Shown: piece after piece, positions 47,202 to 59,600 of the stretch
Layout of the letters: every line of letters begins with the position of its first letter
How positions within the stretch are numbered: position 1 is the first letter of the stretch
From: Eutypella sp. D-1
Taxonomy: Eukaryota; Ascomycota; Sordariomycetes; Xylariales; Diatrypaceae
Assembly: GCA_023313575.1 (NCBI GenBank)
Contig: JAJTTP010000003.1
Location: 2,170,001-2,234,000, forward strand
Length of the DNA: 64,000 bases
Direction: 5' to 3'
Position numbers and translations under genes: made by a program
The notes under the pieces: generated by a model
What the model was told of the DNA's origin: nothing
What the model saw: only the letters and a program-made list of their open reading frames with translations
The model's database searches: none

Positions 47202-48393
47202 GCGCACCGGTATATGCCAGCCACACACTCTCATAAGGAAATTCCCACTGGCAAACATGAATCACCCCAGTTTGGTCGTCGCCTTGCCAGGCAGAGCAAA
47301 GTAGGACGAGCACCGGTCGAGATTTATTTGCGCTTCAGAGTGTTATCTCCCTACCCCGTGCGTGTGTGTCGCCGTTCTCCTATGTAGCCTTTGATTCTTT
47401 GACCTTTTTCAAACGAGTGATCAATCTATAGTACCATGGCGCCACCACGTATTTCCTTACATCGTTCTTCCACAACGACCGACAATAATCATATATATAC
47501 CCACGTTCATGTTCCCTCTCCCTATTTTAGTTCCTGGTCCTTTGCGCGGCGTTCCCAACTCCGACTGCCGGCATTTCTCCCATTATTGCTTTTTCGATCC
47601 TAAAGTGTATTTACTTGTACTTACTTATCATTGCCTTTCGAGTTGATCGTTGCAGCCCTGAGGGCGCGGGTGAACGAGGATGACAGACAACATGGCGTTT
47701 CACTTAAAAACCTAGTGCATAATCGGGATGACTATTTGTCAGGGACGCGGGGATATTCAGCAGTGTACATTAAGGCTAGTATAGTAGTATATCAGGTGGA
47801 CGGACGGACGGCCGGGGTAGTTTGGGCTCCTGGGCGATGTTTGGCCCAGTTGGCGTCTTGAGTATGTCGAGGGTTAACTTGGGGGAAGTCGGTAGGGGGG
47901 GGATGGGGGTGGAACGCTATATATGCCTGCGGGCACAGAATATAAATGAACCACTGTGCCATTCAGTTCATCGTAACGCCATATCCTTTCCGGATGGCCC
48001 GTACTCTTTTTAGTTCTGCTTCATCAGTATCGATGTCTCGTACTTCTCTTATGTCAAACACGGTCGGTCACATCAAAGCAAATCATGAACCATCTTTCTT
48101 TTTTGGACTGTTTTATTCATCATTAGGTCACGTACGGGGACGTGCTACCTATGAATATGTATCTGATAGCCATACGGAAAAAATCAATGCATTCGCATGC
48201 TACTCGAACTGCAGTGATCCATGACCCGGCCATACTTGACTGTGAGTACATAGGAAGGGGGGCAGGCATGTTTCATTGTAAGCTTCACCATCCCAACTAG
48301 CAGTTCACCGGACTCTCCATAGTGACAACCATGAATATACCTCTCCCTGCATACTGTAAGGTTCTACCGCCCGGGGAGCCAGAACACGCACGC
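47202..48393. other. Convergent intergenic region
   Basis: 3' flanks of the amphipathic-repeat gene and the MFS gene. No coding frame, RNA gene or repeat could be supported. Confidence 0.45.
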
Positions 48394-50379
48394 CTACAAA
48401 GTGAAGCGGAACGAAGGATGGGCATCGCCCAAGTTCTGCAGCTCTTCCTCGGAGCGGCCGCCGAGGACGTAGCGGCCGTCGCCGCGGAGGCCTCGGTCGC
48501 GAAGGCGGTTCTCGCGGCGCAGGAGCAGGACGAGGGCGGTGGCGGCGAGGCCGCCGATCCAGGTCATGGCGATGGCGACGCCGTAGCCGGTCGGGTAGTA
48601 GGGGGCCTCCTGGACGAGGAAGACGTTGGAGGCGACGACGCCGGCGAGGTTGCCGATGGTGACCTGGATGGCGCTGCCGAAGGCCCGCTTCCAGTGGCCC
48701 GACAGGTTGTTCGAGAGCCACGCCAGCGCCAGCGGCGTGTTGATGTACCCGCCCAGCGCCGCGAGGAACACCGCTGCGTACTTGGTGCCCGCGGACAGGT
48801 CCGCGGACGACTGCGAGATCAGCACGCCGTACCCGATCGTCGATAGGACGACTCCGAGCATCACGAACCCGTACCGGTGGCGCAGCCGGTCCGACGCCCA
48901 CGCCGCCAGCAGCATCCCCACAGCCGCCACCACGTACACCGGGATCGTGTGCACCTGAGCCGACGCGGCCGTCCAGCCGAACTCCTTGAGGATCGTCGGC
49001 ATGAAGAACGTGGTCGCGTATCCGGTTATGCCGACACCCATCTATGCGAAGCAGGTCAGCGAACAGTTTTGAATTTAGCAGGTAGTCCGCCTGCCTGGGA
49101 ATGTACTGGGTATGGCAACATTGCAGTCCGTCAAAGCATGCAAGGCTGGGCCGGGGTAGACTGTAAACTTACGTAAATGAAGGATCCCAGCCAGATTTTC
49201 CAGTCGGTCAAGATGAGCCTGTAGGCCTGGGCATTCAAGGTGTCCATGCGGGCCTCCTCGACGCCGTCCTCGGCGAGTCGTTTCTTCAGCAGGGCGAGCT
49301 CCTCGGCGCTCAGGAAGCGGCACTGCTCCGGCCAGTCGACAATCAGGAACACCGCGCACAGCGAGATGGCTGCCGTAGCCGCTCCCTCGATGATGAAGAT
49401 CCATCGCCAGGCCGAGAGGCCGGCGCGACCGCCAAGATGCGCGATGGCGTAGGCAAGGAGCTGCGCGGAAGTCGATGTCAGTCTCGAGATATGCCTCGTC
49501 AAAATCGACTTTGTTTATGGATGGGATGCAGGAGGGACGAGGTTGAATGGAACGACGGGTGATACGCTTTTAAAGCAATGCTGATATGACTTACTCCTCC
49601 GAAGGCACCGCCCACTAGCGTGGAGCAAAAGAAGGCACTCATGCGCTTCTGGAACTCGTGCCGCTTGTAGTACATGGAAGTCAGGTAGATGATGCCGGGC
49701 ATGACACCAGCCTCGAAGACACCCAGCAGGAACCGAAGCGCTACGAGCGCACCGTAGCTGTGAATGAAGCCCATGCACATGTTGACGATACCCCAGCAGA
49801 ACATGAGACCTCCGAGGTAGAAGCTTATGGGGTATCACCTAGTCAGTGGAAGTGTATACGAGTAGAGAAGGGCAGAAACTTACGACGGTTTGACTTTCCG
49901 GATAAGCATGTTGCTCGGCACCTCGAGTAGGATATACGGAATGAAGTAGACCTGAGTATTCGCCTTGAGTTAGTCATGCTATTATCTCATAGGCAGTCAC
50001 AGAGGGGACGATGGGTTTCGTAGAGGCTTCCACTTACAAAAAGTGCGATGTTGAACCGGTTGCCAACCAAGTCGAGCTCCTGGGTGAGGCCTTGGATTCT
50101 GGCATTGCTGATGTTGATGCGGTCGAGGAAGGACATCATGAAGACGACGAACAGGACGGGGAAGACAGTGAGGTCAAGCTTCCGGACAAGGCGCTTCTCG
50201 GCATTAGCTCTATTCAGAGCCTCGATATCACTCACGGCTTCCTGGTCGAAGAGGCTTATAGTGGAGGAGCCGCCCAAGAGTGACGGCGAAGACGGCGAAG
50301 TAGACCGTCCCTCCTTGGACTCCTCCGATTTTGTGGGGATCGGGACGCCCCTAGGCAAGCGGTACAAAGAACCCATCAT
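48394..50379 (-). CDS. MFS transporter, anion:cation symporter (allantoate/nicotinate permease-like) family
   Basis: Plasma-membrane proton symporter for an organic anion or vitamin-like solute. Exons 50379-50038, 49951-49884, 49823-49595, 49460-49173 and 49041-48394 give 524 residues with about twelve membrane segments. Family marks include KLDLTVFPVLFVVFMMSFLD then RINISNARI at the first helix (the DRxNxxxA motif of Dal5/Tna1-type carriers), RFLLGVFEAGVMPGIIYLTS, YYKRHEFQKRM, LSAWRWIFIIEGAAT, and GGYINTPLALAWLSNNLSGH in the C-terminal half. The cytoplasmic N-terminus is Ser/Pro-rich and the C-terminus ends DAHPSFRFTL. The substrate cannot be read from the sequence; nicotinate, pantothenate, allantoate and similar solutes are all possible. 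Confidence 0.92.
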
Positions 50380-52751
50380 AACAGTCAAGAATCGATGACT
50401 ATAGCTGTGAAATGCTTCTATGTCAGGAAGTATGACGAGTCGTGTTTCGCATGCGTGACAGAGGTGCTGGATTACTTTGTTGTTTTATTCAAAAGTGAAA
50501 GAGAATGAAGAGGGAAGTGTGCAGGTGTGTGAGGTTCGAGGTTGCAAGTTACCTCCAGGCGGGGAACTCGAGGGCAAACTGAGTCAGTACTTTGCACAGA
50601 CAGAACTTTACGTTTGAGAGACAGGTGCCTGGGTATGTGTACCAGTAGAAAACAAAAAACGCGTGGAATTGTTGTGAAGGCACGCGTTGTTGTGGTCAAG
50701 CTAGAATAAGAATAGGAAATGACGGTATGCTTCGTTACTGGACAATTTGGTACACCAAGCTCCAAACAACATTGAATGCATGGACAATGGGTAGCCGAAA
50801 GTCTCTGTGGCCAGTACCTCCCAGTACATAAGCTTTTCATAATGTAGAAGCCATGTCTATTGATCACAATGGACAGATTCACCTATCTGATTGTCTGGTT
50901 ATCCTCATCCGGGTATCTGGTTATCCAAGTGTTTGCGCACTTGCTGTAACAACGCCAGTATCACACCATTTCCCACCTCCACATTGCCGTCCTCGCCTGC
51001 TACTTATAAGATGACCTACAGATACTAGTCCAAAGTATATGTCTATGATTACTGAATAACCGGTAGTTATTCCTTGAGTGGTCGTATCGCCGGTAAATTG
51101 TAATACTGTAAATAGCCAATATTCGGTAGGGGTGTGGCAATCGACCAAGCGGGGAAGGAACCCTGATTATATCACCTTCCATGTAAAATGCAAGTAAATA
51201 AGCAAACATATTCAGATTATGCATCTACATAGATGGCACAGCTACCCTACCGTAGCATAGTCCACAAAGGTAGATGTGAGATATCATGGCAGGGATGCAT
51301 TTCCACTCCACCAAGGTGTGCAGCTCGGACCCCCCATATAATCAGTCATACTGCTTCCGTTATGACAATTTCAAGCATATACCTACCTTTTCCAAGATTA
51401 CTAAGATAAAAAAGGCCGTACCAGGTGATGATGGATTCAAGGCCTTCAAGACTGGAGGGCTTGTATAGCTAAAATGTGGGGCGACCTACCCCTATTCCCC
51501 CCTATCTATAGTAATCTCTGTCAATACCTGCCCTTATTGACAATGAAGTGCTTACATTGAACTTGCATAGTCACTGGAGATCTCTTTAATTATTTATGTG
51601 TAGTTGTAGGACCAACGACGTACCCAGAGGTAGATACTTTCACCCTATGGCAATAAGTTGGACTATAACCAATCGTGGTCACGTGCAAAGCTTGGTCGGT
51701 CATTTGAGTATGTGATAAGTATAGCTACTACTTCAATTGTATCAAAGCGATATTTACTCCAGATAGTCCTGCACCAGTGTTGGCTAAAATATCTGCTGTC
51801 ATCAAGGCACGGCCGTGTTGAACGACGAAGGCGAGCGTCAAATCTTCCACGTAAAGTCGGCTATGTTGACCTGAACACTGATTTCTAAGTCTATTCCGAT
51901 GTCTTCATTTGCCAGATCTCTACCTACATACAATCTCAGCCAATACGCTCTTTTCCACGCGACGTTTACAAAACACGTTGTTGGTTGAGCGGGCCGCACG
52001 GGATGTAGGCGAGCGTGTTGATATGCAATCGGCGGCATGCCGCATAAATATTTCGGTTACAGTAGGTAACACCAACGGCTCTCCATGACTAAGAGGTTCG
52101 GACGATTTGAGAGCTGGAAACTTAATTTGCATCGCTCTTATCCCCACTTCCAGGTCTTGAAGATGACCCCTCATTGCGGGTTGATTCGCCTCTGTGAGCG
52201 ATAAGATGTGAGTATGGTCGCAGAAAGGGCTGATATTTCTAAATGGGATGATGAAAGTGTTTGTCGGGATCGCTTAATCGAACGCTTATGAGCGATATGT
52301 TCGCCAAAGCCATGATACCTGCAAGATTGCCGGGATTGTCAATCTTGTCGCTAGTTAGAGGAGGCGCGAACCCGCGGCCTACTGTTTCCCAGGGTCAAAC
52401 TCTATTAATAGCCAGAGCTTCTGCTGTCGTATGAGTCGATCACCTTAAGAGCTGCGCTCTGCCTGATTCATCTAGTCTCTCACTCACCCGCATCACACGA
52501 TAGGCGGCATGACTCGACAGAGCCCAGTCGTTATAAGGAATACCCTACCAACTCTACCTAGAATGCTCTCATACTGAGATTCCTCTCGATTATCCCAACA
52601 GCTTACACCTTTTCGCATTACAGATCGACCAAACCAGAATGATCAGCCCCGATATAATCTCAGAAACGCGCCAGGTCTGGAGCAATAAGTGCTGAGTTCT
52701 TTCCTAAGTCTCAAAACTGCCATTATCCTAGCGTCTATATACTCTAGGCCC
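50380..52751. other. Intergenic region
   Basis: No gene supported. It lies between the divergent MFS and rhodopsin-domain genes. A GC-rich patch at about 52350-52400 superficially resembles a tRNA T-arm on the minus strand but does not fold as one. A short upstream exon (ATG at 52639, MISPDIISETRQ) might belong to the next gene but cannot be joined in frame. Confidence 0.4.
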
Positions 52752-54206
52752 ATGGGAGGCAGCGCACTAGGCGTCGCCTCCGAGGGCGTTGCGTCTTCTA
52801 CTGGCAGTAATGCCTATATGATATACATCCCGGTGGGCGTATTCTTCGTTCTCTGCCCTCTGATCGTGGGTATACGGTTATGGGCTCGTAGGAGAACGAG
52901 TGGGAGACTGGATATTGATGACTTCTTCATTCTTGCAGCGCTGGTAAGAGCGACGAACCCCTTACTCAGACAAATAACAAGATATTGTGACATGTGCTGT
53001 TGGGGGGGCGGATGCTGACTTTCATGTTAGACTTTCTCACTGGCCTCTGGAGTCGTCATGATCATATCCTGTCACTATGGATACGGTCAACATTGGAAAA
53101 GCCTCTCACCCTTTCAACGACGCGAGGCTATGAAGGTATGTGCACGAACATCGACCTCGCCCGGTGTTATGGTTACCTAAACAGGCGTGTGACTGATGTG
53201 AACGCTTTCGTAGTTTTTCTACCTCTGTCAGATAACCTACAAGTTCAGCATCAACCTTACGAAAGCATCGATCCTCCTGCTATACATGAGGATATTCGGA
53301 AATGTCAGGTGGTTCAAGTTGGTGTGCGCTATCGTACTCGGTAGTGTGGCTGTATACTGTGTAGCATCGGTTACAGCAACTATCTTCCAGTGCACCCCGA
53401 TCGCGAAAGCTTTCGATAAGACCATCGAGGGATATTGCATCGATAATGGCCGCTTCTGGTAACCCTCCCCTAAATCTCTTCCTCCCTTTTCCTTTCAACC
53501 ATACTATAGGGCAGGGACTTTGCGCTAGATGTGCCCTTGGGCCTTGGGGAGAAATACACACTTTGCACGAATCCGTGAGCTATCGGAGAGTATGAATATT
53601 AGCTAACTTAGCCGCTTCAGGTACGCCAATTCTGGTTTTAGCATTGCCACCGATCTCATAATCCTCATCCTTCCCATGCCGCTTGTCCGAGAGCTCCGAA
53701 TACCTCCGGCGCAGAAAGCCGGCCTGATGGGCATCTTTGCCCTAGGCATCTTGTAAGTCAAACTGACTCGATATGGGTGTTGATCTCATCTTGTCGTCTC
53801 TAACATAGGGCAAACATCAAGTGTCGTTATTACTTCGTGCCTGCGCGTGACGACAATCAGGGCCCAGGCAACAACCAACGACAAGACGTACGAGATTGCT
53901 TCCACGATGTGGACCATAATCGAGATGAACGTGGCCATAATTTGCGCCTGTCTACCACAAGTCAGGACACTTCTGGCCAGGATCTTCCCCGAGCTCCTAC
54001 AGTCTCAAACCTATCGCATCTCCCGAAATCGGAAGCGAGCACATGGCGGCAGCACAGATGGTGCCAAGATTCTAGCTCCAGGCGAAGAATCCGCACGAAC
54101 GCGCGCATCGTCAAACGAAGATGTCATCATAAACTTGACCGAAAGCCAGTCGACCATACCGAGGACGAGCGAACACAGGCTGGACTATGACGGCTTATAT
54201 GTCTGA
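52752..54206 (+). CDS. Seven-TM rhodopsin-domain (SAT4/PTH11-like) integral membrane protein
   Basis: Exons 52752-52943, 53031-53135, 53214-53458, 53621-53752 and 53822-54206 give 352 residues. All four introns are GT..AG and in frame. Typical family marks: the first helix YMIYIPVGVFFVLCPLIVGI, then RLWARRRTSGRLDIDDFFIL, then GYGQHW in the second loop, KFSINLTKASILLLYMRIF in helix 3, FQCTPIAKAFD, a GYCIDNGRFWYANSGFSIAT loop, DLIILILPMPLVREL, then GIFVVITSCLRV, and a C-terminal helix MNVAIICACLPQVRTLL followed by a hydrophilic tail. In this large fungal family (PF20684) members include PTH11-like receptors with a CFEM domain; no CFEM is seen here. Ligand and signalling partner are unknown. The true N-terminus may include a further upstream exon. 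Confidence 0.88.
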
Positions 54207-54582
54207 ATAAATCCAGGAGGAGGTAAAAATTGGGACAATATGTACATTAGATTCTCTAATCTAATCTTATCACTATCTTGCATGCTTCTTGGAAGGATTT
54301 TGGTTTCACGTATGCTAGAGCCGGCGTGAAAGGTTGACTACACACCTCCAAGGTACATGAAAGAATATGATAACACGACAACGCCATGCACATGCAATCT
54401 GCGACGTATCGCTAGACCTGATCTAGGATAAGGTATGCTCATAAAACCAAAGCACGCCCACAAAATGTATGCGTATATACTCTGATGACATCTTATCGAA
54501 GGGTCCCTCAGTAGTATAATATTATACTCTCCTGACCTCCACTGTACTCGGGATTGATCTGATGCCTTCCCAGCACCAATCA
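54207..54582. other. Convergent intergenic region
   Basis: About 375 bp between the stop codons of the rhodopsin-domain and MFS genes, AT-rich, with no other content seen. Confidence 0.5.
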
Positions 54583-56600
54583 TTACCTCAGCTGCTGGGT
54601 CTGGACAGACTCGATCGGAAATAGATCTGCGTTTCTCTGCTCGTCGACACTATTCGCACGGCTGTTCACGCGGCTGTTCCCACGGCTGTTGGCGCGGCTG
54701 TTGGCGCGACTATTGGCACGACTGTTGGCGCGACTTGCCTGTCTGCTAGGAAGACGGCTCTCCGCCTGGCGACTGACGTAGTATGAGCTGTGCCTCGAGG
54801 ATCCACCATATAACATTGACGGTCGCGTCGCTGCAGTCGAGGTTTGATTCGCAGGTTGGGGGGGTACACTGAGTTTGTGCCCTTCATCCGCCGCCTTCTT
54901 GAGGGTCTGGGCGAAAGCCGACTTATTCCGTAGCGTTGGACCGTACCAGTAGACGACATAAACCGCCAGGACGAGGACAACTGAGATGCAGAATAGGATA
55001 GTAGAAGCATATTCCAAGTTTCTGCCTTTCTCGGCACCAATGTTTGAAAAGAAGGGAATAGCAGGGACTGTCAGAACACCAGCAAGGAAGTCCCGGGCCC
55101 ATCCATTCCCACCAGTTGCAGAGGCAGAGTACTCCCCATAGGCGCATATCATGTAGTCGATAGTAGCCATGTAAATGGCATAGTTGGCGATGCCGATGAG
55201 GGCACTGGCAACCATAGTGCCGATCCAGTGAAGCGGGGGCCCACTACTCGTCCACGCGAAGATAATAAGACCAATAGGAAGGCAGGGCGCGAGGTATAGA
55301 AGTAGAGTCATCCTGGCCTCGTACTGATAATGTTCGCTTTCGGGATGTTCCTCACGTGCTATTTGGTTGCGCTTAAAAGTTGGAATGAACATCAACCAGG
55401 CGAGGACGTAGCCAATACCAATCGGGATAAATGTCAGGCCGATCTGTGAAGGAGTGAATCCCCACTGCCGGTATACGAGTCCGAAAGACTGGATGCACAT
55501 GAAGATCAGGGCATCCGAAAACCCAGACAGTAAGGATAACGAGAGGACGATAGGCTCCTTGAACAACATTTCAAACGGCCTACTCCACGTCTTCATCAAC
55601 TCCTTGGCCTCGAAACGTTTCCAGAGCGGCTTCTCATCGGGCCCCCATACGTTCTCGCCTTTCTTTCTCCTCTCCTTCGCAATCTTGGCTAATATGGCGG
55701 TGCTGCGCGTCTCCTTGACGGTGGTAAGATGGAGTATTTGGACGAAAACGCCAAAGATCAGCTGAATCCAGATGGTCCATTGCCAGCCGAGGTACTGCTC
55801 GATGAATCCACCGACGATGGGACCAAGGATGGACCCAAACACCGACGAAAAGACACTGTGTAAGTTGCCTCGGTTAGCTGCAATTCCCAGCCCCAACGCT
55901 CCGGCGACAATGAGAAGGAAACTTACATGTAGGCAACTGCGAATTGCTGGTGATTATTCGGGAACATGTCTGCTATCATGGCGAGTGTTACACTTCCACC
56001 GGCAGTCGAGAAACCCCCAAGAATGCGAAAAACCACGATTGTGGCGAAGTTGGGAGCGAGAGCGACAGGGATGGCCCAGACATTCACCAAGAAAAGCGAT
56101 AACTGCAGGATGGGTTTTCGGCCGATGTCCTCAGACCAGGGGGCCCAGAGTTCACACCCGAAGGCATAAGCGATGAGGAAAGAAGCGGCGCCGCCGCCGC
56201 GGGCAGCCTGCTCACTAACATTGAACCGCTTGGAGATGCCCACGATCCCGTTCGAGTATAAGGATGTGTTGAAGTTCATGGAGGTCTGGACTAGAAAGAT
56301 AACTGTAAGGGTCCACCATTTTTTGAACCAGCCCCAACCGTAGGGCAGGCGGTCTATGCAGAGTTCTTCCGTAAGTTCGATTCTCACGAGATTCTGGTCA
56401 TTCGTGTTCTTGTTGGGTCGTTCAGTATTGTCGTGTCCCATGGCCATCTCCTGCATCTCAATTTCACCGGGACTATCAGAGTCCTCCTTCGGCCTGAAGG
56501 CGGCACCAGAGTTGTTTCCCCCATTGACATGTTCGCCGCCAACAACGGTGGAGCGAGAGCTATTGACTACACCAGCATGGTGCGAGGAAGGGTCGTCCAT
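54583..56600 (-). CDS. MFS transporter, drug:H+ antiporter-1 (DHA1) type
   Basis: Plasma-membrane exporter or polyamine-type carrier. Exons 56600-55927 and 55855-54583 give 648 residues. After a 100-residue hydrophilic N-terminus come about twelve membrane segments: KWWTLTVIFLVQTSMNFNTS, then the loop-2 motif APWSEDIGRKP, then VVFRILGGFSTAGGSVTLAM with IADMFPNNHQQFAVAY, and SVFGSILGPIVGGFIEQYLG with WQWTIWIQLIF, which corresponds to the DHA1 motif C region. The C-terminal half has NYAIYMATIDYMICAYGEYS and ATGGNGWARDFLAGVLTVPA. The tail is unusual: several tandem four-residue NSRA/NSRG/NSRV units (SRANSRANSRANSRANSRGN) encoded by near-identical 12-bp repeats. The transported compound is unknown. 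Confidence 0.92.
54650..54735. repeat. 12-bp tandem repeat coding the transporter tail
   Basis: About seven imperfect copies of a 12-bp unit (plus-strand form TTGGCGCGACTG) encode consecutive NSRA-like tetrapeptides. Unit length is a multiple of three, so copy-number change keeps frame. Confidence 0.8.
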
Positions 56601-59600
56601 ATTGGATACCAGAGACTGTTTACCAGAGGAAGGCGGAAATGATGAGGAAGAATGAGGATTGAGTAAGCAGATAGCGGCTAGAATCTTAGACTCGCTCCAA
56701 TGCTATTTTGACTACCCAAAACTATGCCGCGCGGCAGCAGTTTTATAATCGCGTGGCAACTGAGTGTGGGGAGGAAGAGCTAAGTCAAACCCCATGTATG
56801 TACGTCAAAGGATTCTGGAGAACCGGAGATCTGGGGAGGGGATGGTGTTCCTGAAGATATGGGGACGAGAGAGTAATGAAAAGAGGAGAAAGAAAGAGAG
56901 GGGACGAAAGAAGGGGAAGGAGGGTTAAGAAGAAGGAGAGAGCAAGGGGAATAGTGAAAACGTTGAGCTAGTGTGAAGGTAGAATCGCAGAAAAGGTTCT
57001 ATCTTGCTTGCATCATGAGACTCGAAACTCTGACTGTGATTAAAACTGTAATTCAACCGACAGGTAACCCAACTTCCTTTTTTATGAGCAAAACTAAAAC
57101 CCAAAAAGCGAATAAGCCGCAAACTTTGCTTCCTTCTTACAATGTGTACCTAAGTGGGTATTCCTGCGTGAACAGGAACTCCGTAAATTTGAACAATGTT
57201 AAGATGTTCGGCCTATAGAATGCTCTCTGCCATTACTTGCATCCCCGGCCATTGTATGCATGGATACCTCTGACTTCTCGGTGGTGAGAACTGCCTTCCT
57301 CCTCTACTACCTATCCACAATGACGCATGTGTCACTTTTTTTTTCTTTTCACCCGCGTGCTAACCAAGTACCTGTGGGGGTGTATGTAGGTTTGAGAAAG
57401 TCCGAGAAGCCGTGGAACGGAACTGCTATAGAGGAAAAGAAGGATGAGTAAGGAGAACACCAACAGATATGTACATAGGTAGTTATTACTACCCGGTTTG
57501 CCTATATTGGTAAGATTCCCCCCATCATTCTCCATAATATAATTAATCCGTATTATCTTTCTCGAGATAAACAGCTACGGTTAACTACCAAGACTATACA
57601 CACAGGCAACTAGTTTATATACGGATTTGCCGTTCGTTTGCAGCGTCCCGGTCGACGGTCAAACGGTCAATGTCGACTAGTACTGTTCACGTACTAACTA
57701 GCAGTTAGTTCCAGCGGCTGACGGATGCCCTAGAGCCTCAGCTCCTAACTCCCCCGAACCAGCCAACCAGCCAACGGGCAGCCAAGCAAGTCTACAGCCA
57801 AGCCAGCCAAGCCCTAACCGAGTTACACGGCCAAGGCTAAATACCTCCGAAATCCCTGTAGGTATAACCCTGTTTACTAGCGCTAGAAGTACTTAAAAGA
57901 CAAGGACTTCGGTACTTGCTTACTTGGTAAAAGCTTATTTTTTCGCCTCAGGAGACTGAAAAGTTTTTGACTTTCGAGCTTAGGAAACAAAGCAATAAAT
58001 CACAAGCAGGAACGGACAAGTTGGATAAGGTATGGCAGTATACAGGACATCTTTGCTTTTCCATATATAACATCCTAGATGTACGGTCTGACGGTGAATA
58101 CCGGTTTCCCGGTAATCACCACACTAAAGTTGGAATACTTACGCGATCGGAGCAGAGTACGCATATCGACATAAGGTGAAAAGTGTTTGAGTAAAATAAA
58201 CCGAAAACTTGCTTGCTTGCCCCGTATCAATACGGTTCGACCTAGGTTATTGTATAACAGCCGGAGATAATTCAATTCATAACGTTGGAAATAACCCGAA
58301 AAGCTGGGATACGTCATTACAACGTGCATGGTAAGCGTACATACAGACATATTATGCGAGTTCCAGTAGCGCTTTGGGTCTCTGCTGGGTTTGCTGCACT
58401 AGAGCTCTACTACTTGGTGTCCGACTACAATACTAAAGTGGTGATATCATGAACAGAAAGGGTGGATCCTACGTATGTAGTCTGATAGTCTAAGGCACAT
58501 ATGGTGCTAATGCGATTCCATCGTGCTACGTCGTACGTAGGTCACAATCAGGATTGAGGGATTTTATGTAGGGTTTATTCTGTGTTTGTTTACTTTTAAT
58601 TTATAAGACACCATACCAGAGGGTGAGAAGTTATTAATTTCAGTCTACACTAGACAAAGTTATAACACTTGAACACTTAGCTAACTTATGAAGGTTCAAC
58701 TGACCTTTCCTCTCTAGCCTACCTATTCCGTACTAGTCAAAGTGTCAGGCATTTCTTCTACAGAAGGTTTGGCTTTCACTTCGGTCCCTTCGGCAGACCC
58801 ACTAAATGCCGAAGCCACATGCGTTACCGACCGACTAACCAACCTGGAATACAGTTAAGGATTCAACATCCAATAGGAGGATAGGCTTGCAAGGTCCGAC
58901 ACTGCACCTTACAGGTACTTAGATATACATAAGGTTTGTGAGACTAAGTACCTAACAAGTTAAATTGTAGACTATCATCGACTTTCGACCTACATATGTA
59001 CCTAGGCAGTAGTAGTACTATGTATCTGCCTGGGTGCGTACTCTAGGTAGTATTAGTTCTTACCGGCATCCCTTTTACAGAAACAGGTCGCCAGGGAATT
59101 GGAAGACATAAGATTATCATTGGCATTTCTCGTCCAGAATCAGTTAGCTATCCTATATTTATCTCGACCTTATACTCGTTTGACCCGAGGACCTGATTGA
59201 CTTCCTTCTATAGATATGTCCCGCAGCAGATCCTCCTGGAGATCATCAACGGACTACTATAATATACTAGTAAGTGATGTAGTCAAGCGAACTAACGGCA
59301 ACCCATATGTCTCCTAGTTGAACAGGAAAGTTAATGACTTTAACTAGAGGCTGAGAGCTCCTCTCACTGTCAAATGCTTCTTAAATCCACCCATACCATA
59401 CAGCCTCAGCTAGCAGAGCTAGGTGCTAAGTCGGTAGGTACATGATGCCGGTATTCTGTAGAATTGCGGTCTATAACATTAAAGTTCATGGATGAGATTG
59501 GTCAAGTGACCGCTTAGCCTGTGGGAAAGTTTAGTCATGTTGAACATTTTCCGGCGACTATGCAGGCCGCACTGTTGTAAAAGCTTCGAAGCATGATGCA

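Noticed and set aside
52340..52440. tRNA-like patch on the minus strand (GGGTTCGCGCC)
   Set aside because: The T-arm-like motif does not form a five-base stem with a seven-base loop, and no acceptor stem pairs across the region.
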